Of a stretch of 64,000 bases of DNA, positions 1 through 9,773 are shown one piece after another. The position numbers and the translations under genes are program-made. The notes below the pieces were generated by a model. The model was not told the DNA's origin. It saw only the letters and a program-made list of their open reading frames with translations, and ran no database searches. The first letter of the stretch is position 1. Each line of letters begins with the position of its first letter. The DNA is taken from the NCBI RefSeq assembly GCF_002015035.1, contig NZ_MUXY01000008.1, positions 34,307 through 98,306 of the forward strand, given 5' to 3'. The DNA comes from Haemophilus parahaemolyticus (lineage in GTDB: Bacteria; Pseudomonadota; Gammaproteobacteria; Enterobacterales; Pasteurellaceae).

Positions 1-407
1 AAGCAGCAATGTTTGTGCTTCGTCAGTTAGAATTCGGTTTATTCGACTTCCGCTTACACTTAGCTCAGCCGCGTGAAGGCTTGGTGTTAGAGACCTTACA
101 AGCGGTCAAAAAAGATGTCGCTGTTGTAAAAACGCCTGAATGGGTGCGCACCCCGCACAGTTTTAGCCATATTTTCGCAGGCGGTTATGCAGCAGGTTAT
201 TACAGCTACTTATGGGCAGAAGTGTTGTCGGCAGATGCATTCTCAAAATTTGAAGAAGAAGGCATTTTCAATCGCCAAACAGGGCAACAATTCTTAGATT
301 GCATCTTAACCCGTGGCGGCTCCGAAGAACCGATGGTGTTATTTGAACGCTTCCGCGGTCGCAAACCAACCCTTGATGCACTGTTAAGACACAAAGGGAT
401 TGCGTAA
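1..407 (+). CDS. prlC: Oligopeptidase A, C-terminal part (cut by window edge)
   Basis: C-terminal part of oligopeptidase A, an M3-family cytosolic zinc peptidase that degrades short peptides including released signal peptides. The frame is open from the left edge, so the start and the HEXXH zinc site lie outside; about 135 codons remain. The stretch FSHIFAGGYAAGYYSYLWA and the ending with RFRGRKP resemble the E. coli PrlC C-terminus closely as I recall it. An uptake core lies inside at 98-106. The gene is convergent with thiQ and shares a hairpin terminator with it. Identity is secure; only completeness is limited by the edge. Confidence 0.93.
   Translation, partial: AAMFVLRQLEFGLFDFRLHLAQPREGLVLETLQAVKKDVAVVKTPEWVRTPHSFSHIFAGGYAAGYYSYLWAEVLSADAFSKFEEEGIFNRQTGQQFLDCILTRGGSEEPMVLFERFRGRKPTLDALLRHKGIA
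98..106 (+). repeat. DNA uptake sequence core ACAAGCGGT (representative copy)
   Basis: This 9-mer is the core of the A. pleuropneumoniae-type uptake signal used in natural transformation. Other plus-strand copies seen by eye are 3437-3445, 9749-9757, 9867-9875, 10195-10203, 34833-34841, 57235-57243, 61455-61463 and 61755-61763. Minus-strand copies include 929-937, 3767-3775, 18362-18370, 22015-22023, 25695-25703, 47449-47457 and 50602-50610. The list is not exhaustive. Many shorter AAGCGGT copies sit in terminators. Confidence 0.85.
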
Positions 408-411
408 TTTC

Positions 412-464
412 AAGCGGTTAGATTCGATTGGACATTTACAAAACCGAATGGAATCTAACCGCTT
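412..464. terminator. Bidirectional terminator built from paired AAGCGGT uptake cores
   Basis: A perfect 14-bp inverted repeat (412-425 with 451-464) places AAGCGGT at one end and ACCGCTT at the other. It sits between the convergent prlC and thiQ genes, and the thiQ stop codon (455-457) lies in the right arm. T-rich sequence follows on the plus strand. Confidence 0.75.
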
Positions 465-1093
465 ATTATTTTTCCATTTTCAATACAAATAATGCGATCG
501 AATAAGGCTCTGCTTTCTTCAATCTGATGGGTTACCATTAACAAGGTGAGTTTACGTTCTTGGCAGAGTTGTGCTACAAGTTGTTGGAGCTCTTCTCTGC
601 GTTTAGGATCAAGGGCTGAAAAAGGTTCATCTAACAATAAAATCGGCTTATCGCGTAACAATGTACGAGCCAGTGCGACGCGTTGTTTCTGTCCACCAGA
701 AAGCTGATCGGCTCGACGATCTAATAATTCAGTGATGCCCATTTTTTCTGAGATATTAATGATTTGCGATTTTTGTTGAGTAGTTAATGACAAACGAGGT
801 ACTAACGCCAAGCCAATATTTTGAGAGACAGTGAGGTGTGGGAAGAGATTGTTATCTTGAAATAGCATAGAAACAGGACGATGGGAAACTTCTGTGTGTG
901 TATGATTACAATTATCCAACCAAATTTCACCGCTTGTGGGCAATTCAAAGCCTGCAATCAAGTTGAGTAGCGTACTTTTCCCTGCTCCACTTTCACCAAT
1001 AATGGCAATTTTCTCCCCCTTTTTCACGGAGAGGGTAAAATGCATTGGCATTTGCTCATAATCGAACTTAATATTTAGTGCTATCATTATCAT
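455..1093 (-). CDS. thiQ: Thiamine ABC transporter ATP-binding protein ThiQ
   Basis: ATPase subunit of the thiamine/thiamine-diphosphate importer ThiBPQ, acting on the cytoplasmic face of the inner membrane. Visible motifs are the Walker [10 protein letters not shown] at residues 33-41, an LSGGQ signature near 131 and Walker B ILLLDEP near 150. The 212-residue length fits ThiQ, and the segment [17 protein letters not shown] is typical of it. No strong Shine-Dalgarno precedes the start; Met3 (position 1087) is an alternative. Unusually, thiB and thiP are not next to it: the upstream neighbour is mqo, separated by that gene's terminator. Confidence 0.88.
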   Translation of the reverse strand: MIMIALNIKFDYEQMPMHFTLSVKKGEKIAIIGESGAGKSTLLNLIAGFELPTSGEIWLDNCNHTHTEVSHRPVSMLFQDNNLFPHLTVSQNIGLALVPRLSLTTQQKSQIINISEKMGITELLDRRADQLSGGQKQRVALARTLLRDKPILLLDEPFSALDPKRREELQQLVAQLCQERKLTLLMVTHQIEESRALFDRIICIENGKIISG

Positions 1094-1131
1094 ATTTATT
1101 AAATGTTATAAAGTCGTTATTATGGCACAAA

Positions 1132-1165
1132 AAACCGCTATTCGGCTTAATTAAAATAACGGTTT
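1132..1165 (-). terminator. Terminator of mqo
   Basis: An 11-bp near-perfect stem (1132-1142 with 1155-1165, one mismatch) with an A-run on its left, which reads as a T-run for minus-strand transcripts. It lies just after the mqo stop and before thiQ, suggesting thiQ has its own promoter. Confidence 0.6.
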
Positions 1166-1177
1166 ATATTTATTGCA

Positions 1178-2638
1178 TTATACTCCTAGCCACTTCTCTG
1201 CTTTGGAGCGAATTTGGTGGATCAGCTCTGGTTTATCCCTAAGTTTTTCGCCATAAGAAGGTACAATCTGTTTCAACTTCACTTGTAATTCGGAATGTTT
1301 TTCCACAAAACATTTTGAGAATACGCTCAGCATGGCATCAACTGAAGTAGAAGCACCAGGAGATGCACCAAGTAATGCTGCTACGCTTTTATCTTCGGAG
1401 GTAATCACTTCTGTCCCAAAGCAGAGAGACCCCCGCTCATTGGCTAAATCTTTGATAATCTGCACGCGTTGCCCGGCGATAATTACATCCCAATCTTCAC
1501 TTTTTGCTTCTGGATAAAATTCTCGTAAGTCTGCCATTCGTTGTTCTTTGTTGAGCAAAGCTTGCTTGATCAGATAATTTGTAAGCGGAATATTTTTTAT
1601 TCCTGCAATCACCATGGTTGCAAAATTATCAGGCTTGAATGAAAGCGGGAAATCAAGCTGTGAACCGTGTTTAAGATACTTCATTGTAAAACCAGCAAAT
1701 GGTCCGAATAAAAGCGATTTTTTTCCTTCGATAAAGCGAGTATCTAAATGCGGCACAGACATTGGAGGAGCCCCAATTTTCGCTTTGCCATAAACTTTAG
1801 CGTGATGTTTTTCCACTATCTCAGGATTACGGCAGACCATAAAAATACCGCTTACAGGGAAGCCACCAATATGTTTTCCCTCTTTAATGCCTGTTTTTTG
1901 TAGTAATGGCAATGTGCCACCGCCACAGCCGATAAAGAGGAATTTGCAAGAATGTTGCAAAATTTGATCGCTTGAATCTTTCACGGTTAGTGTCCAACCT
2001 TCAGTAGTTTTCTGAATATTTTGCACTCGATGATCCAGTTTTAATTCGCAGCCCTGCTTTTGCAGATTTTTAAACAGTTTTCGTGTTAATTCGCCGAAGT
2101 TCACGTCTGTTCCGCGCTCAATCAATGTGGCTGCAAGGGGGGCATTTCCTTGACGATTTTGCATCATCAAGGGAATCCATTTCGCTAATGTTTCACGATC
2201 ATCGGAAAATTGCATCCCTTCAAACAACGGATGCTGAGCAAGTGCTTCAAAACGTTTGCGTAAGAACTTCACATCTTTTTCGCCTTGCACAAAGCTCATA
2301 TGTGGCAGCTTACGAATAAATTGGGCAGGATTTTCAATATCACCTTTTGCAACTAAATAAGACCACATCTCAAGCGAAAGTTGATATTTCTCGTTGATAC
2401 TCAAGGCTTTTGTGATATCAATCGATCCGTCGGCTTTTCCTGCAGTGTAATTCAACTCACATAAGGCTGAATGCCCTGTACCCGCATTGTGCCATTCATT
2501 TGAACTTTCTGTTGCCACAGCATTTTGGGCTTCAAAAATGGTGATACTCTGTTCTGGTAGAATCTCTTTAATCAGCGTGCCAAGCGTGCCGCTCATAATA
2601 CCTGCACCGATTAAAACAACATCAGATTGGTTTGCCAT
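1178..2638 (-). CDS. mqo: Malate:quinone oxidoreductase
   Basis: FAD-dependent membrane-associated enzyme that oxidises malate to oxaloacetate and passes electrons to the quinone pool, bypassing NAD-linked malate dehydrogenase. The N-terminus has the dinucleotide-binding motif [10 protein letters not shown] at residues 11-20, and the 486-residue length matches Mqo. Further Mqo-like blocks are [18 protein letters not shown] near residue 47 and [14 protein letters not shown] near the C-terminus. An AAGGA ribosome site precedes the ATG. Transcription runs leftward, with its own terminator before thiQ; eda is divergent. Confidence 0.95.
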   Translation of the reverse strand: MANQSDVVLIGAGIMSGTLGTLIKEILPEQSITIFEAQNAVATESSNEWHNAGTGHSALCELNYTAGKADGSIDITKALSINEKYQLSLEMWSYLVAKGDIENPAQFIRKLPHMSFVQGEKDVKFLRKRFEALAQHPLFEGMQFSDDRETLAKWIPLMMQNRQGNAPLAATLIERGTDVNFGELTRKLFKNLQKQGCELKLDHRVQNIQKTTEGWTLTVKDSSDQILQHSCKFLFIGCGGGTLPLLQKTGIKEGKHIGGFPVSGIFMVCRNPEIVEKHHAKVYGKAKIGAPPMSVPHLDTRFIEGKKSLLFGPFAGFTMKYLKHGSQLDFPLSFKPDNFATMVIAGIKNIPLTNYLIKQALLNKEQRMADLREFYPEAKSEDWDVIIAGQRVQIIKDLANERGSLCFGTEVITSEDKSVAALLGASPGASTSVDAMLSVFSKCFVEKHSELQVKLKQIVPSYGEKLRDKPELIHQIRSKAEKWLGV

Positions 2639-2825
2639 AATATCCTTCTTATTTACTCTTTTTTAGGTAGCTTTATTATTCAATAATAATCGGGAAAAAC
2701 CAGCTTTGCAAACGGTTGCGAAAAGATATTTTGCTGAATCGTTTTAGCTAAAAAATAAGCAGAATCAATTGGTTAATTTATGGCAAAATAGCAATAACTA
2801 TTGGTAATGTAGCTAGGAGGAAAAT

Positions 2826-3473
2826 ATGAAATGGAAATTATCTGTAAAAGATATTTTTAATGCCTCACCTGTTGTGCCTGTGATGGTTATTAAGCAGATT
2901 GAAGATGCAGAGCCAATGACTCAAGCCTTGCTGGAAGGGGGGATTCGCGTATTTGAGATTACGCTTCGCACTGATGTGGCATTAGAAGCAATTAAGCGAA
3001 TTAGCAAGGCTTTTCCCGAAGCTATCGTTGGGGCGGGAACAGTTATTAATATTGAACAGTATGATGCGATAGTCGAAGCGGGAGCTAAATTTGCTATCTC
3101 ACCTGGGGCTACAGAAGAATTGTTGATGCATGCGGCAAAAGGTAAAATAGCCCTCGTTCCTGGCACGGCAACACCATCGGACATGATGAAAGCACTAGAG
3201 TTAGGTTACGATCATCTGAAATTCTTTCCAGCTGAAGTCAATGGTGGAGCAGCTGCACTGAAAGCGATTTCGGCAGCATTGCCACAATTGAGATTTTGTC
3301 CAACAGGAGGAATTTCTGAGAAGAATCTTGCTCATTATTTAGTATTAGATTGCGTGGCTACCGTTGGCGGATCTTGGATGCTACCGAATGATGCGATTGC
3401 GGCAAAAGATTGGGCAAAAGTCACTGCTTTAACAAAACAAGCGGTGGATTTGGTAGCAATAAAAGCAAAATAA
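2826..3473 (+). CDS. eda: 2-dehydro-3-deoxyphosphogluconate (KDPG/KHG) aldolase
   Basis: Class I aldolase of the Entner-Doudoroff and hexuronate pathways: it cleaves KDPG to pyruvate and glyceraldehyde 3-phosphate and also handles KHG. The Schiff-base lysine is Lys132 in HLKFFPAE. PVVPVMVI near the N-terminus and FCPTGGIS near residue 158 are family blocks. The 215-residue length is normal. A perfect AGGAGG (2815-2820) sits six bases before the ATG, indicating strong translation. It stands alone, with no adjacent edd or kdg genes, and ends in a clear hairpin. Confidence 0.95.
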   Translation: MKWKLSVKDIFNASPVVPVMVIKQIEDAEPMTQALLEGGIRVFEITLRTDVALEAIKRISKAFPEAIVGAGTVINIEQYDAIVEAGAKFAISPGATEELLMHAAKGKIALVPGTATPSDMMKALELGYDHLKFFPAEVNGGAAALKAISAALPQLRFCPTGGISEKNLAHYLVLDCVATVGGSWMLPNDAIAAKDWAKVTALTKQAVDLVAIKAK

Positions 3474-3491
3474 TTGGTATATAGGAAAAAA

Positions 3492-3516
3492 ATCCCTAAG
3501 CAAAATGCTTAGGGAT
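3492..3516 (+). terminator. Terminator of eda
   Basis: Perfect 10-bp stem (3492-3501 with 3507-3516) around a five-base loop, just downstream of the eda stop. The flanks are A-rich rather than having a long T-run. Confidence 0.6.
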
Positions 3517-3589
3517 AAAGTAAAAAATAAAGTATAACTACTTTAACTTAACCAAGGAAATATCTATGAAAACATACTTTCTTACTTAA

Positions 3590-3679
3590 TGGCGGTGAGA
3601 GGGGGATTCGAACCCCCGATGCAGTTTCCCACATACACGCTTTCCAGGCGTGCTCCTTCAACCACTCGGACATCTCACC
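3590..3679 (-). tRNA. tRNA-Ser (anticodon GGA)
   Basis: On the minus strand the sequence folds as a class II serine tRNA of 90 bases. The acceptor stem GGTGAGA pairs with TCTCACC, G is the discriminator, and CCA is encoded. The anticodon stem CACGC/GCGTG encloses the loop CTGGAAA, giving anticodon GGA. There is a long variable arm and the T-loop GTTCGAATC. It closely resembles the E. coli tRNA-Ser(GGA). Confidence 0.97.
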
Positions 3680-3702
3680 GAATCAATAAAAAAGACGAGC
3701 TA

Positions 3703-3731
3703 ATTCTAGCGTTTTTAGGCGTTTTTATCAA
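3703..3731 (-). promoter_or_regulatory. Sigma-70 promoter of the tRNA-Ser gene
   Basis: On the minus strand TTGATA (3731-3726) and TAGAAT (3708-3703) are separated by exactly 17 bases. The predicted start falls roughly 15 bases before the mature tRNA 5' end. Confidence 0.65.
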
Positions 3732-3781
3732 GATATTTTTAGTTTGTAAAATAAAGTCGGAATTTTACCGCTTGTTATGGT

Positions 3782-4093
3782 TTAAAGACCAACACCTGCA
3801 CAACGTGGGGAATCTGGTCTTTGTTCGCCGATAGCTTGCCACTCTTCTGGTGTGTAAGTATGCAATGCTAATGCGTGAACACCGCCTTCTAATTCAGCGT
3901 TAAGACATTGATAGATCGCTTGATGCCGAGCTACGCCACGTTTGCCGTTAAATGCTTCTGTTACTAATGTCACTTTAAAGTGTGATTCTGAGCCACGTCC
4001 AGAGCTATGCATATGGCTTTCGTTTTCAATTTGTAAAAAAGTAGGATTAAACGTTTCAGTTAATTTCTTTTCAATAGATTGTTGGATGAGCAT
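3782..4093 (-). CDS. bolA: BolA family transcriptional regulator
   Basis: BolA-fold protein of 103 residues. BolA proteins act with monothiol glutaredoxins in Fe-S handling and in E. coli also regulate morphology and envelope genes. The GSESHFKVTLV block, the conserved His in ARHQAIY, and VHALALHTYTPEEW are diagnostic of BolA proper rather than IbaG. The longer open frame to 4177 was rejected because it would run through a palindromic repeat and adds no conserved residues; the family start is the ATG at 4093. The next gene upstream on the strand is potC, behind a terminator, so bolA likely has its own promoter in 4094-4203. Confidence 0.9.
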   Translation of the reverse strand: MLIQQSIEKKLTETFNPTFLQIENESHMHSSGRGSESHFKVTLVTEAFNGKRGVARHQAIYQCLNAELEGGVHALALHTYTPEEWQAIGEQRPDSPRCAGVGL

Positions 4094-4104
4094 GATTAGT
4101 TCTC

Positions 4105-4165
4105 GTAGGATAGACTTCAGTCCACTATGTCTATATACAATTCGGCGGACTGACGTCCGCCCTAC
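4105..4165. repeat. Short GTAGG...CCTAC inverted-repeat element, copy A
   Basis: A 61-bp segment bounded by GTAGGA and GCCCTAC, with a perfect internal hairpin at its right end (GGCGGAC 4144-4150, GTCCGCC 4155-4161). Its architecture matches the segment at 49460-49515, and its right arm resembles 34494-34519. It lies just upstream of bolA. Confidence 0.55.
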
Positions 4166-4166
4166 A

Positions 4167-4193
4167 AAATAGCCCACATTTTGTGGGCTATTT
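4167..4193 (-). terminator. Terminator of potABC
   Basis: A perfect 12-bp stem (4167-4178 with 4182-4193) around a three-base loop, located right after the potC stop. It could act in both directions. Confidence 0.75.
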
Positions 4194-4203
4194 ACGTTTT
4201 AAA

Positions 4204-4971
4204 TTAATGTTTTTTGCGTAATGCTAATTGGCTTAGAACCACGAGTGAAAGTGAGAACACAATCATAATGGTAGCAAGAGCATTAACCTCTGGCGTTACG
4301 CCTGTCTTCACGAGTGAGAAGATTTTAAGCGGTAACACTTCGTAACTTGGGCTAGTTACGAAAGAAGAAACCACAACATCATCAAGCGAGATAGTGAAGC
4401 TTAATAACCAACCTGAGATGATGGAAGGTAACGCAAGTGGAAGAATAATTTTGCGTAAAATCGTCACTTCACTTGCTCCTAAATCTTTCGCGGCTTCCAA
4501 CATTTTGCCATCAAAGTCACTTAGGCGTGCTGAGATGGTAATAACCACATAAGGTAAACAGAAGGTAATATGAGCAATCAATAATGAGATAAAGCCAAGC
4601 TGAATGCCTAACATCATAAAGAGTACGAGCATTGATACTGCCATAACAATATCAGGCGACATCATTACAATAAAGAGCAAACCGCCCACCATTTGTTTAC
4701 CGCGGAATTTATAACGATAAAGGGCGATTGAGGTTAATGCCCCTAAAATCGTTGATAATGTTGCCGCAAAAAATGCAATGGTGACCGAGTTTAATGTGGC
4801 TTGAACAAGAGTATCGTTGTTAAATAAACGCTCATACCAGTTCCAGCTAAAGCCTTTCCATTGCAAGCCGTATCTGTCCGCATTAAACGAGTTTACTACC
4901 AAGATAATAATCGGAATATAAAGGTAGGCAAAAACCGCGAACATAAAAAGATTTCTAAATGTCTTTTTCAT
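4204..4971 (-). CDS. potC: Spermidine/putrescine ABC transporter permease PotC
   Basis: Inner-membrane permease of the polyamine importer PotABCD. The 255 residues contain about six hydrophobic spans, beginning with FMFAVFAYLYIPIIILVVNS. The [17 protein letters not shown] block near residue 160 is the EAA loop that contacts the ATPase PotA. It overlaps potB by one base, so the two are translationally coupled. It is the last gene of potABC and is followed directly by a strong hairpin; potD, which usually comes next, is at 36967-38046. Confidence 0.95.
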   Translation of the reverse strand: MKKTFRNLFMFAVFAYLYIPIIILVVNSFNADRYGLQWKGFSWNWYERLFNNDTLVQATLNSVTIAFFAATLSTILGALTSIALYRYKFRGKQMVGGLLFIVMMSPDIVMAVSMLVLFMMLGIQLGFISLLIAHITFCLPYVVITISARLSDFDGKMLEAAKDLGASEVTILRKIILPLALPSIISGWLLSFTISLDDVVVSSFVTSPSYEVLPLKIFSLVKTGVTPEVNALATIMIVFSLSLVVLSQLALRKKH

Positions 4972-5831
4972 TATTCAAGCTCCACCTTTTTATTTAATAA
5001 TTTATTCGCACGATAGTAAACATAAAGCATTAATGCCATTAAAATGGTTAATGCGATACTTACTGCAGAGCCCAACGCAAATTGGTTGGTATTTAAGAAC
5101 AAGCTCTTAATAATGTTACCTACCAATGGTGTTTTACCGCCACCAAGCAAGTCGGCAACGTAGAACATCCCCATTGCTGGAAGAAGTACTAATAAACAGC
5201 CTGATACAATACCTGGCATCGTAAGCGGAATAGTGACGCGAATAAAGCGTTGGAACGCATTTGCCCCTAAATCTTTTGCCGCTTCTAATAAACGATTGTC
5301 GATTTTTTCAATCGAAGAGTAGAGCGGTAAAATCATAAATGGTAATAAAATGTAAACTAAGCCGATGATAATCGCAAGCTCTGAGTTTAATAAACGCAAT
5401 GGTTCATTAATGATGCCTAACCACAATAATGCTTCATTTAACAAACCTTTCACACCTAAGAAAATCTTGATGCCGTAAATACGAATAAGCGAGTTCGTCC
5501 AGAACGGCAACACCACTAAAAAGAGTAAAATTGGACGTACTTTAGCGGGCAATTTTGCAATAATAAATGCAAAAGGATAGCCAATAATCAAACAGAAGAA
5601 AGTGGCAATCCCCGCCATATACAAGGAGTTCCAAAGTACTGTGGCGTAGGTATCGTTAAAGAGTGCTTGATATGCACTTAAGCTAAATGCAAAATCAACG
5701 AAATATTGACTTTGGCGGTTTTCAGTTAAGAAACTAATGATAAATACAAGCACATTCGGCACTAATACGAAAAGTAAAAGCCAACCGAAAATCGTCGCCA
5801 CCGTTCCTTTTTGGAATTTATTATTCGTCAT
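4971..5831 (-). CDS. potB: Spermidine/putrescine ABC transporter permease PotB
   Basis: Second inner-membrane permease of the polyamine importer. It has 286 residues with about six spans and the EAA motif [17 protein letters not shown] near residue 180. The start overlaps the end of potA by 11 bases and the end overlaps potC by one, showing a tightly coupled operon. The sequence reads as a normal PotB. Confidence 0.95.
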   Translation of the reverse strand: MTNNKFQKGTVATIFGWLLLFVLVPNVLVFIISFLTENRQSQYFVDFAFSLSAYQALFNDTYATVLWNSLYMAGIATFFCLIIGYPFAFIIAKLPAKVRPILLFLVVLPFWTNSLIRIYGIKIFLGVKGLLNEALLWLGIINEPLRLLNSELAIIIGLVYILLPFMILPLYSSIEKIDNRLLEAAKDLGANAFQRFIRVTIPLTMPGIVSGCLLVLLPAMGMFYVADLLGGGKTPLVGNIIKSLFLNTNQFALGSAVSIALTILMALMLYVYYRANKLLNKKVELE

Positions 5832-6933
5832 CGTTTAGGACAACCTCCCAACCTTCGTGCCATGTTAACGCCACTTTTTGGCCTACTTCGTGGTCAATGT
5901 TTGGATCATCTTCATTGAAGAATTCGCTTACTAACACGTTCATACCGTTGTGATCAAGTTTCACGCTAGATTCAAGCGTCATCCCTTTGTAGTTACGGTC
6001 GATAATGTGACCGATGATTGCTTTTGAGCTTTCATCTTCATCTAATTCTTCAATCACAATATCTTCTGGGCGCAGTAATACTTTCAGTTTTTGATTTGGT
6101 TTAACGTCTAAATCTTCTACTTTAATGTTGCAAATTCGACCTTCCACGTTCGCTTTAACGCTTGTGCTATCCACACGTTCAATTACAGTTGCGTCGAACA
6201 CGTTGATTTCACCAATAAAGTGTGCCACAAATAAGTTTTTCGGCTCTTCATAAATTTCACGCGGTGTGCCATCTTGAGCAATTTTACCTGCGTTCATTAC
6301 GATAATACGATCCGACATCGTTAACGCTTCTTCTTGGTCGTGCGTTACAAAAATAAAGGTAATGCTTAATTGACGTTGTAATGCTTTTAACTCTTGTTGC
6401 ATCTCTTTACGCAATTTGTAGTCAAGAGCAGAGAGTGATTCATCTAAAAGTAAAACTTTTGGTTTATTTACCACCGCACGTGCAATAGCAATACGTTGTT
6501 GTTGACCGCCTGAAAGCTGTGCTGGTTTTTGCTCGGCACGGTCTTCCAAACGCACCATACGTAATGCTTCCATTACACGCGGTTTGATTTGATCGTTTGG
6601 CACTTTTTGCATACGCAAACCAAATGCCACGTTTTCAAAAATGGTCATATGTGGGAAAAGTGCATAGCTTTGGAATACGGTATTCACAGGGCGTTGTTCA
6701 GCAGGGATATTAGATACATCTTGACCATCAAGAATAATTGAACCCTCTGTTAAATCTTCAAAGCCCGCAATTAAACGTAACGCAGTTGTCTTACCACAAC
6801 CTGAAGGACCTAAAATCGTTAAAAATTCACCATCATTAATGGTTAAATTTAAATTTTTCAGAATCGTTTTGCTACCATAGCTTTTGGTAACATTGCGAAG
6901 TTCGATAATGGGTTTGTTATCTAACTTTTCCAT
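5821..6933 (-). CDS. potA: Spermidine/putrescine ABC transporter ATP-binding protein PotA
   Basis: ATPase of the polyamine importer. The nucleotide-binding domain carries Walker A GPSGCGKT near residue 42, signature LSGGQQQR near 140 and Walker [13 protein letters not shown] near 160. A C-terminal regulatory TOBE-type region with [10 protein letters not shown] follows. The 370-residue length is normal. It heads the potABC operon and is divergent from rep, with 265 bases between them. The rest of the transporter, the binding protein PotD, is 30 kb away. Confidence 0.95.
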   Translation of the reverse strand: MEKLDNKPIIELRNVTKSYGSKTILKNLNLTINDGEFLTILGPSGCGKTTALRLIAGFEDLTEGSIILDGQDVSNIPAEQRPVNTVFQSYALFPHMTIFENVAFGLRMQKVPNDQIKPRVMEALRMVRLEDRAEQKPAQLSGGQQQRIAIARAVVNKPKVLLLDESLSALDYKLRKEMQQELKALQRQLSITFIFVTHDQEEALTMSDRIIVMNAGKIAQDGTPREIYEEPKNLFVAHFIGEINVFDATVIERVDSTSVKANVEGRICNIKVEDLDVKPNQKLKVLLRPEDIVIEELDEDESSKAIIGHIIDRNYKGMTLESSVKLDHNGMNVLVSEFFNEDDPNIDHEVGQKVALTWHEGWEVVLNDDE

Positions 6934-6974
6934 TTACTGTTGTTTTCCCCTATGAAGAGAGTTGAGAAAATGAA

Positions 6975-7007
6975 TTGCAAATTCAATAAAAATTGCTTGA
7001 TTTGCAA
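6975..7007. other. Dyad TTGCAAAT...ATTTGCAA upstream of potA
   Basis: Eight-base inverted repeats (6975-6982 and 7000-7007) with a 17-base spacer lie between the divergent potA and rep genes. It may be a regulator site for potABC, but the arms are AT-rich and chance is possible. Confidence 0.25.
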
Positions 7008-7198
7008 CGCGAAATGAGAATAAATCAATTTGGTATCATATAGCGAATAACTTGATTTTGAAAGTAAAAATTTACTTTTTGAGCGATAAGCGGTGGATTT
7101 TCTGGCGGATTTTGCACAATATACAAATTAAGAAAGAAATTAGACCGCTTACAGGCTTTAGGCTAAAATAGCTTCTAATAAAATAAATAGATAAAACA

Positions 7199-9217
7199 AT
7201 GAAACTCAACAACCAACAACAACAAGCCGTGGAATATGTCGATGGGGCTTGCCTTGTGTTAGCCGGGGCTGGCTCTGGCAAAACGCGGGTTATTATCAAC
7301 AAAATTGCACATCTAATCGAACATTGCAACTATTCGCCGAGAAATATCGCCGCCGTAACCTTTACCAACAAGGCAGCACGTGAGATGCGCGAGCGTGTGG
7401 CTCATTCTATCGGCAAAGAAAAAACTAAAGGGCTGACAATTTCTACCTTTCACACGCTAGGCTTTGAAATTCTCAAACGTGAGCATAAATTGCTCGGTTT
7501 TAAGTCTGGAATGACGCTGTTTGATGAACATGATCAAATTGCTTTGCTCAAACATTTACTGCCTGAAAACGTGGCGGAAGATAAAGATCTCTTAAAAGCG
7601 CTGGTTTCCACTATTTCAAATTGGAAAAATGATCTGCTTTCTCCTGAAATGGCGATACATCAGTGCAAATCGGAGCGAGATCGCGTTTTTTCACACTTTT
7701 ACCAACTCTATCAAAATCAGCTAAAAGCCTATAACGCTCTTGATTTTGATGATTTGATTATGTTGCCAGTGTTGCTTTTCCGCCAATTTCCTGAAGCGAA
7801 AGCCCATTGGCAGCAAAAAATTCGCTATTTGTTGGTGGATGAATATCAAGACACCAACACTAGCCAATATGAGTTAATTAAACTTATCGTAGGCGAAAAT
7901 GCGAAGTTTACCGTCGTGGGTGATGATGACCAGTCGATCTACTCTTGGCGTGGGGCGAAACCTGAAAATATGCGGCGTTTACGGGAAGATTTCGATCTAA
8001 AAGTGATTAAATTGGAACAAAATTACCGTTCTAGTCAGCGGATTCTGCATTGTGCCAACATTCTGATTGATAATAATGAACATATTTTCGACAAAAAAAT
8101 CTTCTCGGAATTAGGGCAAGGCGAAAAGCTGAATATTATTGAGGCGAAAAATGAAGAACACGAAGCGGAGCGTGTCGTGGGAGAAATTATCGCCCATCGT
8201 TTTTCCAAAAAAACGAAATATAAAGATTACGCCATACTTTATCGAGGCAATCACCAGTCGCGGTTGCTCGAAAAATTGTTGATGCAAAACCGTATTCCGT
8301 ACAAAATTTCGGGCGGAACATCGTTTTTCTCTCGAGCTGAAATTAAGGATATGATGGCGTATCTGCGTTTGGTGGTGAATCCTGAAGATGACGCTGCATT
8401 TTTACGCATTGTGAATGTGCCAAAACGTGAAATTGGTCCAGCTACGCTTGAAAAACTGGGCTTGTTGGCAAATGAAAAACATATCAGCCTGTTTGATGCG
8501 ATTTTTGATTTTGAGCTGATTCAACGCTTAACGCCAAAGCCTTATCAAGCCTTGCAAGATTTTGCTAATTGGGTCGTTAAAATTGCCGAGCAAGCGGTTC
8601 ATTCTGATCCGATTGTTGCAATGAAAGATATGTTGGGGCAGCTTCAATACGAAGCTTATTTGTATGAACAAGCAACCTCGCCCAAAGCAGCAGAAATGCA
8701 AAGCCGCAATGTGCAAACGCTGTTTGAATGGGTTGAAGCGATGCTGGCTGGCGATGAAATTGAAACTCCGATGACTTTGGAGCAAGTGGTCAATCGCCTG
8801 ACTTTACGGGATATGCTTGAGCGTGGCGGAGATGATGACGAAGCCGACCAAGTGCAGCTAATGACGCTACATGCTTCAAAAGGGTTGGAGTTTCCGCACG
8901 TTTTTCTCATTGGAATGGAAGAGGGTATTTTGCCACACCAAAATAGCCTTGATGATGACAACGTGGAAGAAGAACGTCGCTTGGCTTATGTGGGGATTAC
9001 TCGTGCCCAGAAAACGTTGACGTTTTCACTTTGCAAAGAACGCCGTCAATATGGAGAACTGATTAAACCCGAACCAAGCCGCTTCTTGCTTGAGCTTCCG
9101 CAAGATGATTTAGTTTGGGAAAGTGAAAAACCACAAATGAGCGAACAACAGAAAGTGGATAAAGTTTCCTCAAACATTGCCGATTTAATGGCAAAATTAA
9201 AAGCGAATAAGAGATAA
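7199..9217 (+). CDS. rep: ATP-dependent DNA helicase Rep
   Basis: Superfamily 1A 3'-5' DNA helicase that clears protein blocks ahead of replication forks. Walker A GAGSGKTR lies near residue 23, followed by [19 protein letters not shown] (motif II), [13 protein letters not shown] (motif III), QNYRSSQRI (motif IV) and [12 protein letters not shown] (motif V). The 672-residue length equals Rep, and the start at [12 protein letters not shown] also favours Rep over UvrD. No good Shine-Dalgarno precedes the ATG. The next gene begins one base after its stop. Confidence 0.95.
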   Translation: MKLNNQQQQAVEYVDGACLVLAGAGSGKTRVIINKIAHLIEHCNYSPRNIAAVTFTNKAAREMRERVAHSIGKEKTKGLTISTFHTLGFEILKREHKLLGFKSGMTLFDEHDQIALLKHLLPENVAEDKDLLKALVSTISNWKNDLLSPEMAIHQCKSERDRVFSHFYQLYQNQLKAYNALDFDDLIMLPVLLFRQFPEAKAHWQQKIRYLLVDEYQDTNTSQYELIKLIVGENAKFTVVGDDDQSIYSWRGAKPENMRRLREDFDLKVIKLEQNYRSSQRILHCANILIDNNEHIFDKKIFSELGQGEKLNIIEAKNEEHEAERVVGEIIAHRFSKKTKYKDYAILYRGNHQSRLLEKLLMQNRIPYKISGGTSFFSRAEIKDMMAYLRLVVNPEDDAAFLRIVNVPKREIGPATLEKLGLLANEKHISLFDAIFDFELIQRLTPKPYQALQDFANWVVKIAEQAVHSDPIVAMKDMLGQLQYEAYLYEQATSPKAAEMQSRNVQTLFEWVEAMLAGDEIETPMTLEQVVNRLTLRDMLERGGDDDEADQVQLMTLHASKGLEFPHVFLIGMEEGILPHQNSLDDDNVEEERRLAYVGITRAQKTLTFSLCKERRQYGELIKPEPSRFLLELPQDDLVWESEKPQMSEQQKVDKVSSNIADLMAKLKANKR

Positions 9218-9218
9218 A

Positions 9219-9773
9219 ATGTCACTTTTTAAATCAACTAAACAAGAAGAGCATTGCCCCGAATGCGGGGCATTGTTGCAGATTAAACAAGGTAAATACG
9301 GGCTATTTCTAGGCTGTTCACGCTACCCAGATTGTAGCTACATTAGACCACTACACCAAAGTTCGCACGTAATAAAAACGCTAGACGAAATCTGCCCTGA
9401 ATGTGGTCATTTTCTGCAAATTAAGCAAGGGCAGAATGGGATGTTTATCGGCTGTAGCGACTACCCAGAATGCCACTTTATTGTGCAAGAAGAACAACCT
9501 GAAACAGAAGAAAAGTGGCTCTGCCCTGAGTGCAAAAAGCATCATTTAGTGGCAAGAAAAGGGCGAACAGGTAAGATTTTCTACGGCTGTGAAGGCTATC
9601 CGAAATGCCGATTTACCCTTGCAGGCAAACCGATTGAAAAAGAGTGCCCTGCGTGTCATTTTTCATTAGCCGTGCTACGTAAAGGTAAAAAAGGTTACCA
9701 ATGTGCGAGCAAAGCGTGTCAGCATATTTTTGAAGAGCAAGAAATAGAACAAGCGGTGAAAAAAGATGAATAA
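9219..9773 (+). CDS. yrdD: Topoisomerase I-type C4 zinc-ribbon protein (YrdD-like)
   Basis: A 184-residue protein made almost entirely of four C4 zinc ribbons of the kind found at the C-terminus of topoisomerase I. Cys clusters lie at about residues 13-39, 59-85, 102-130 and 143-172, most with the GxFxGCxxYPxC pattern. Such ribbons bind single-stranded DNA, but the function of the stand-alone protein is not established. In E. coli yrdD lies beside tsaC, and the same pairing occurs here with an 8-base overlap into tsaC. It follows rep by one base, so all three are probably co-transcribed. Confidence 0.85.
   Translation: MSLFKSTKQEEHCPECGALLQIKQGKYGLFLGCSRYPDCSYIRPLHQSSHVIKTLDEICPECGHFLQIKQGQNGMFIGCSDYPECHFIVQEEQPETEEKWLCPECKKHHLVARKGRTGKIFYGCEGYPKCRFTLAGKPIEKECPACHFSLAVLRKGKKGYQCASKACQHIFEEQEIEQAVKKDE

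Noticed and set aside
3589..3834. Plus-strand frame over the tRNA-Ser region
   Set aside because: It reads through a complete serine tRNA on the other strand and lacks a conserved product.
7061..7078. Palindrome AAAGTAAA/TTTACTTT upstream of rep and potA
   Set aside because: Pure A/T-rich sequence in an AT-rich gap; the chance level is high and no regulator motif fits.
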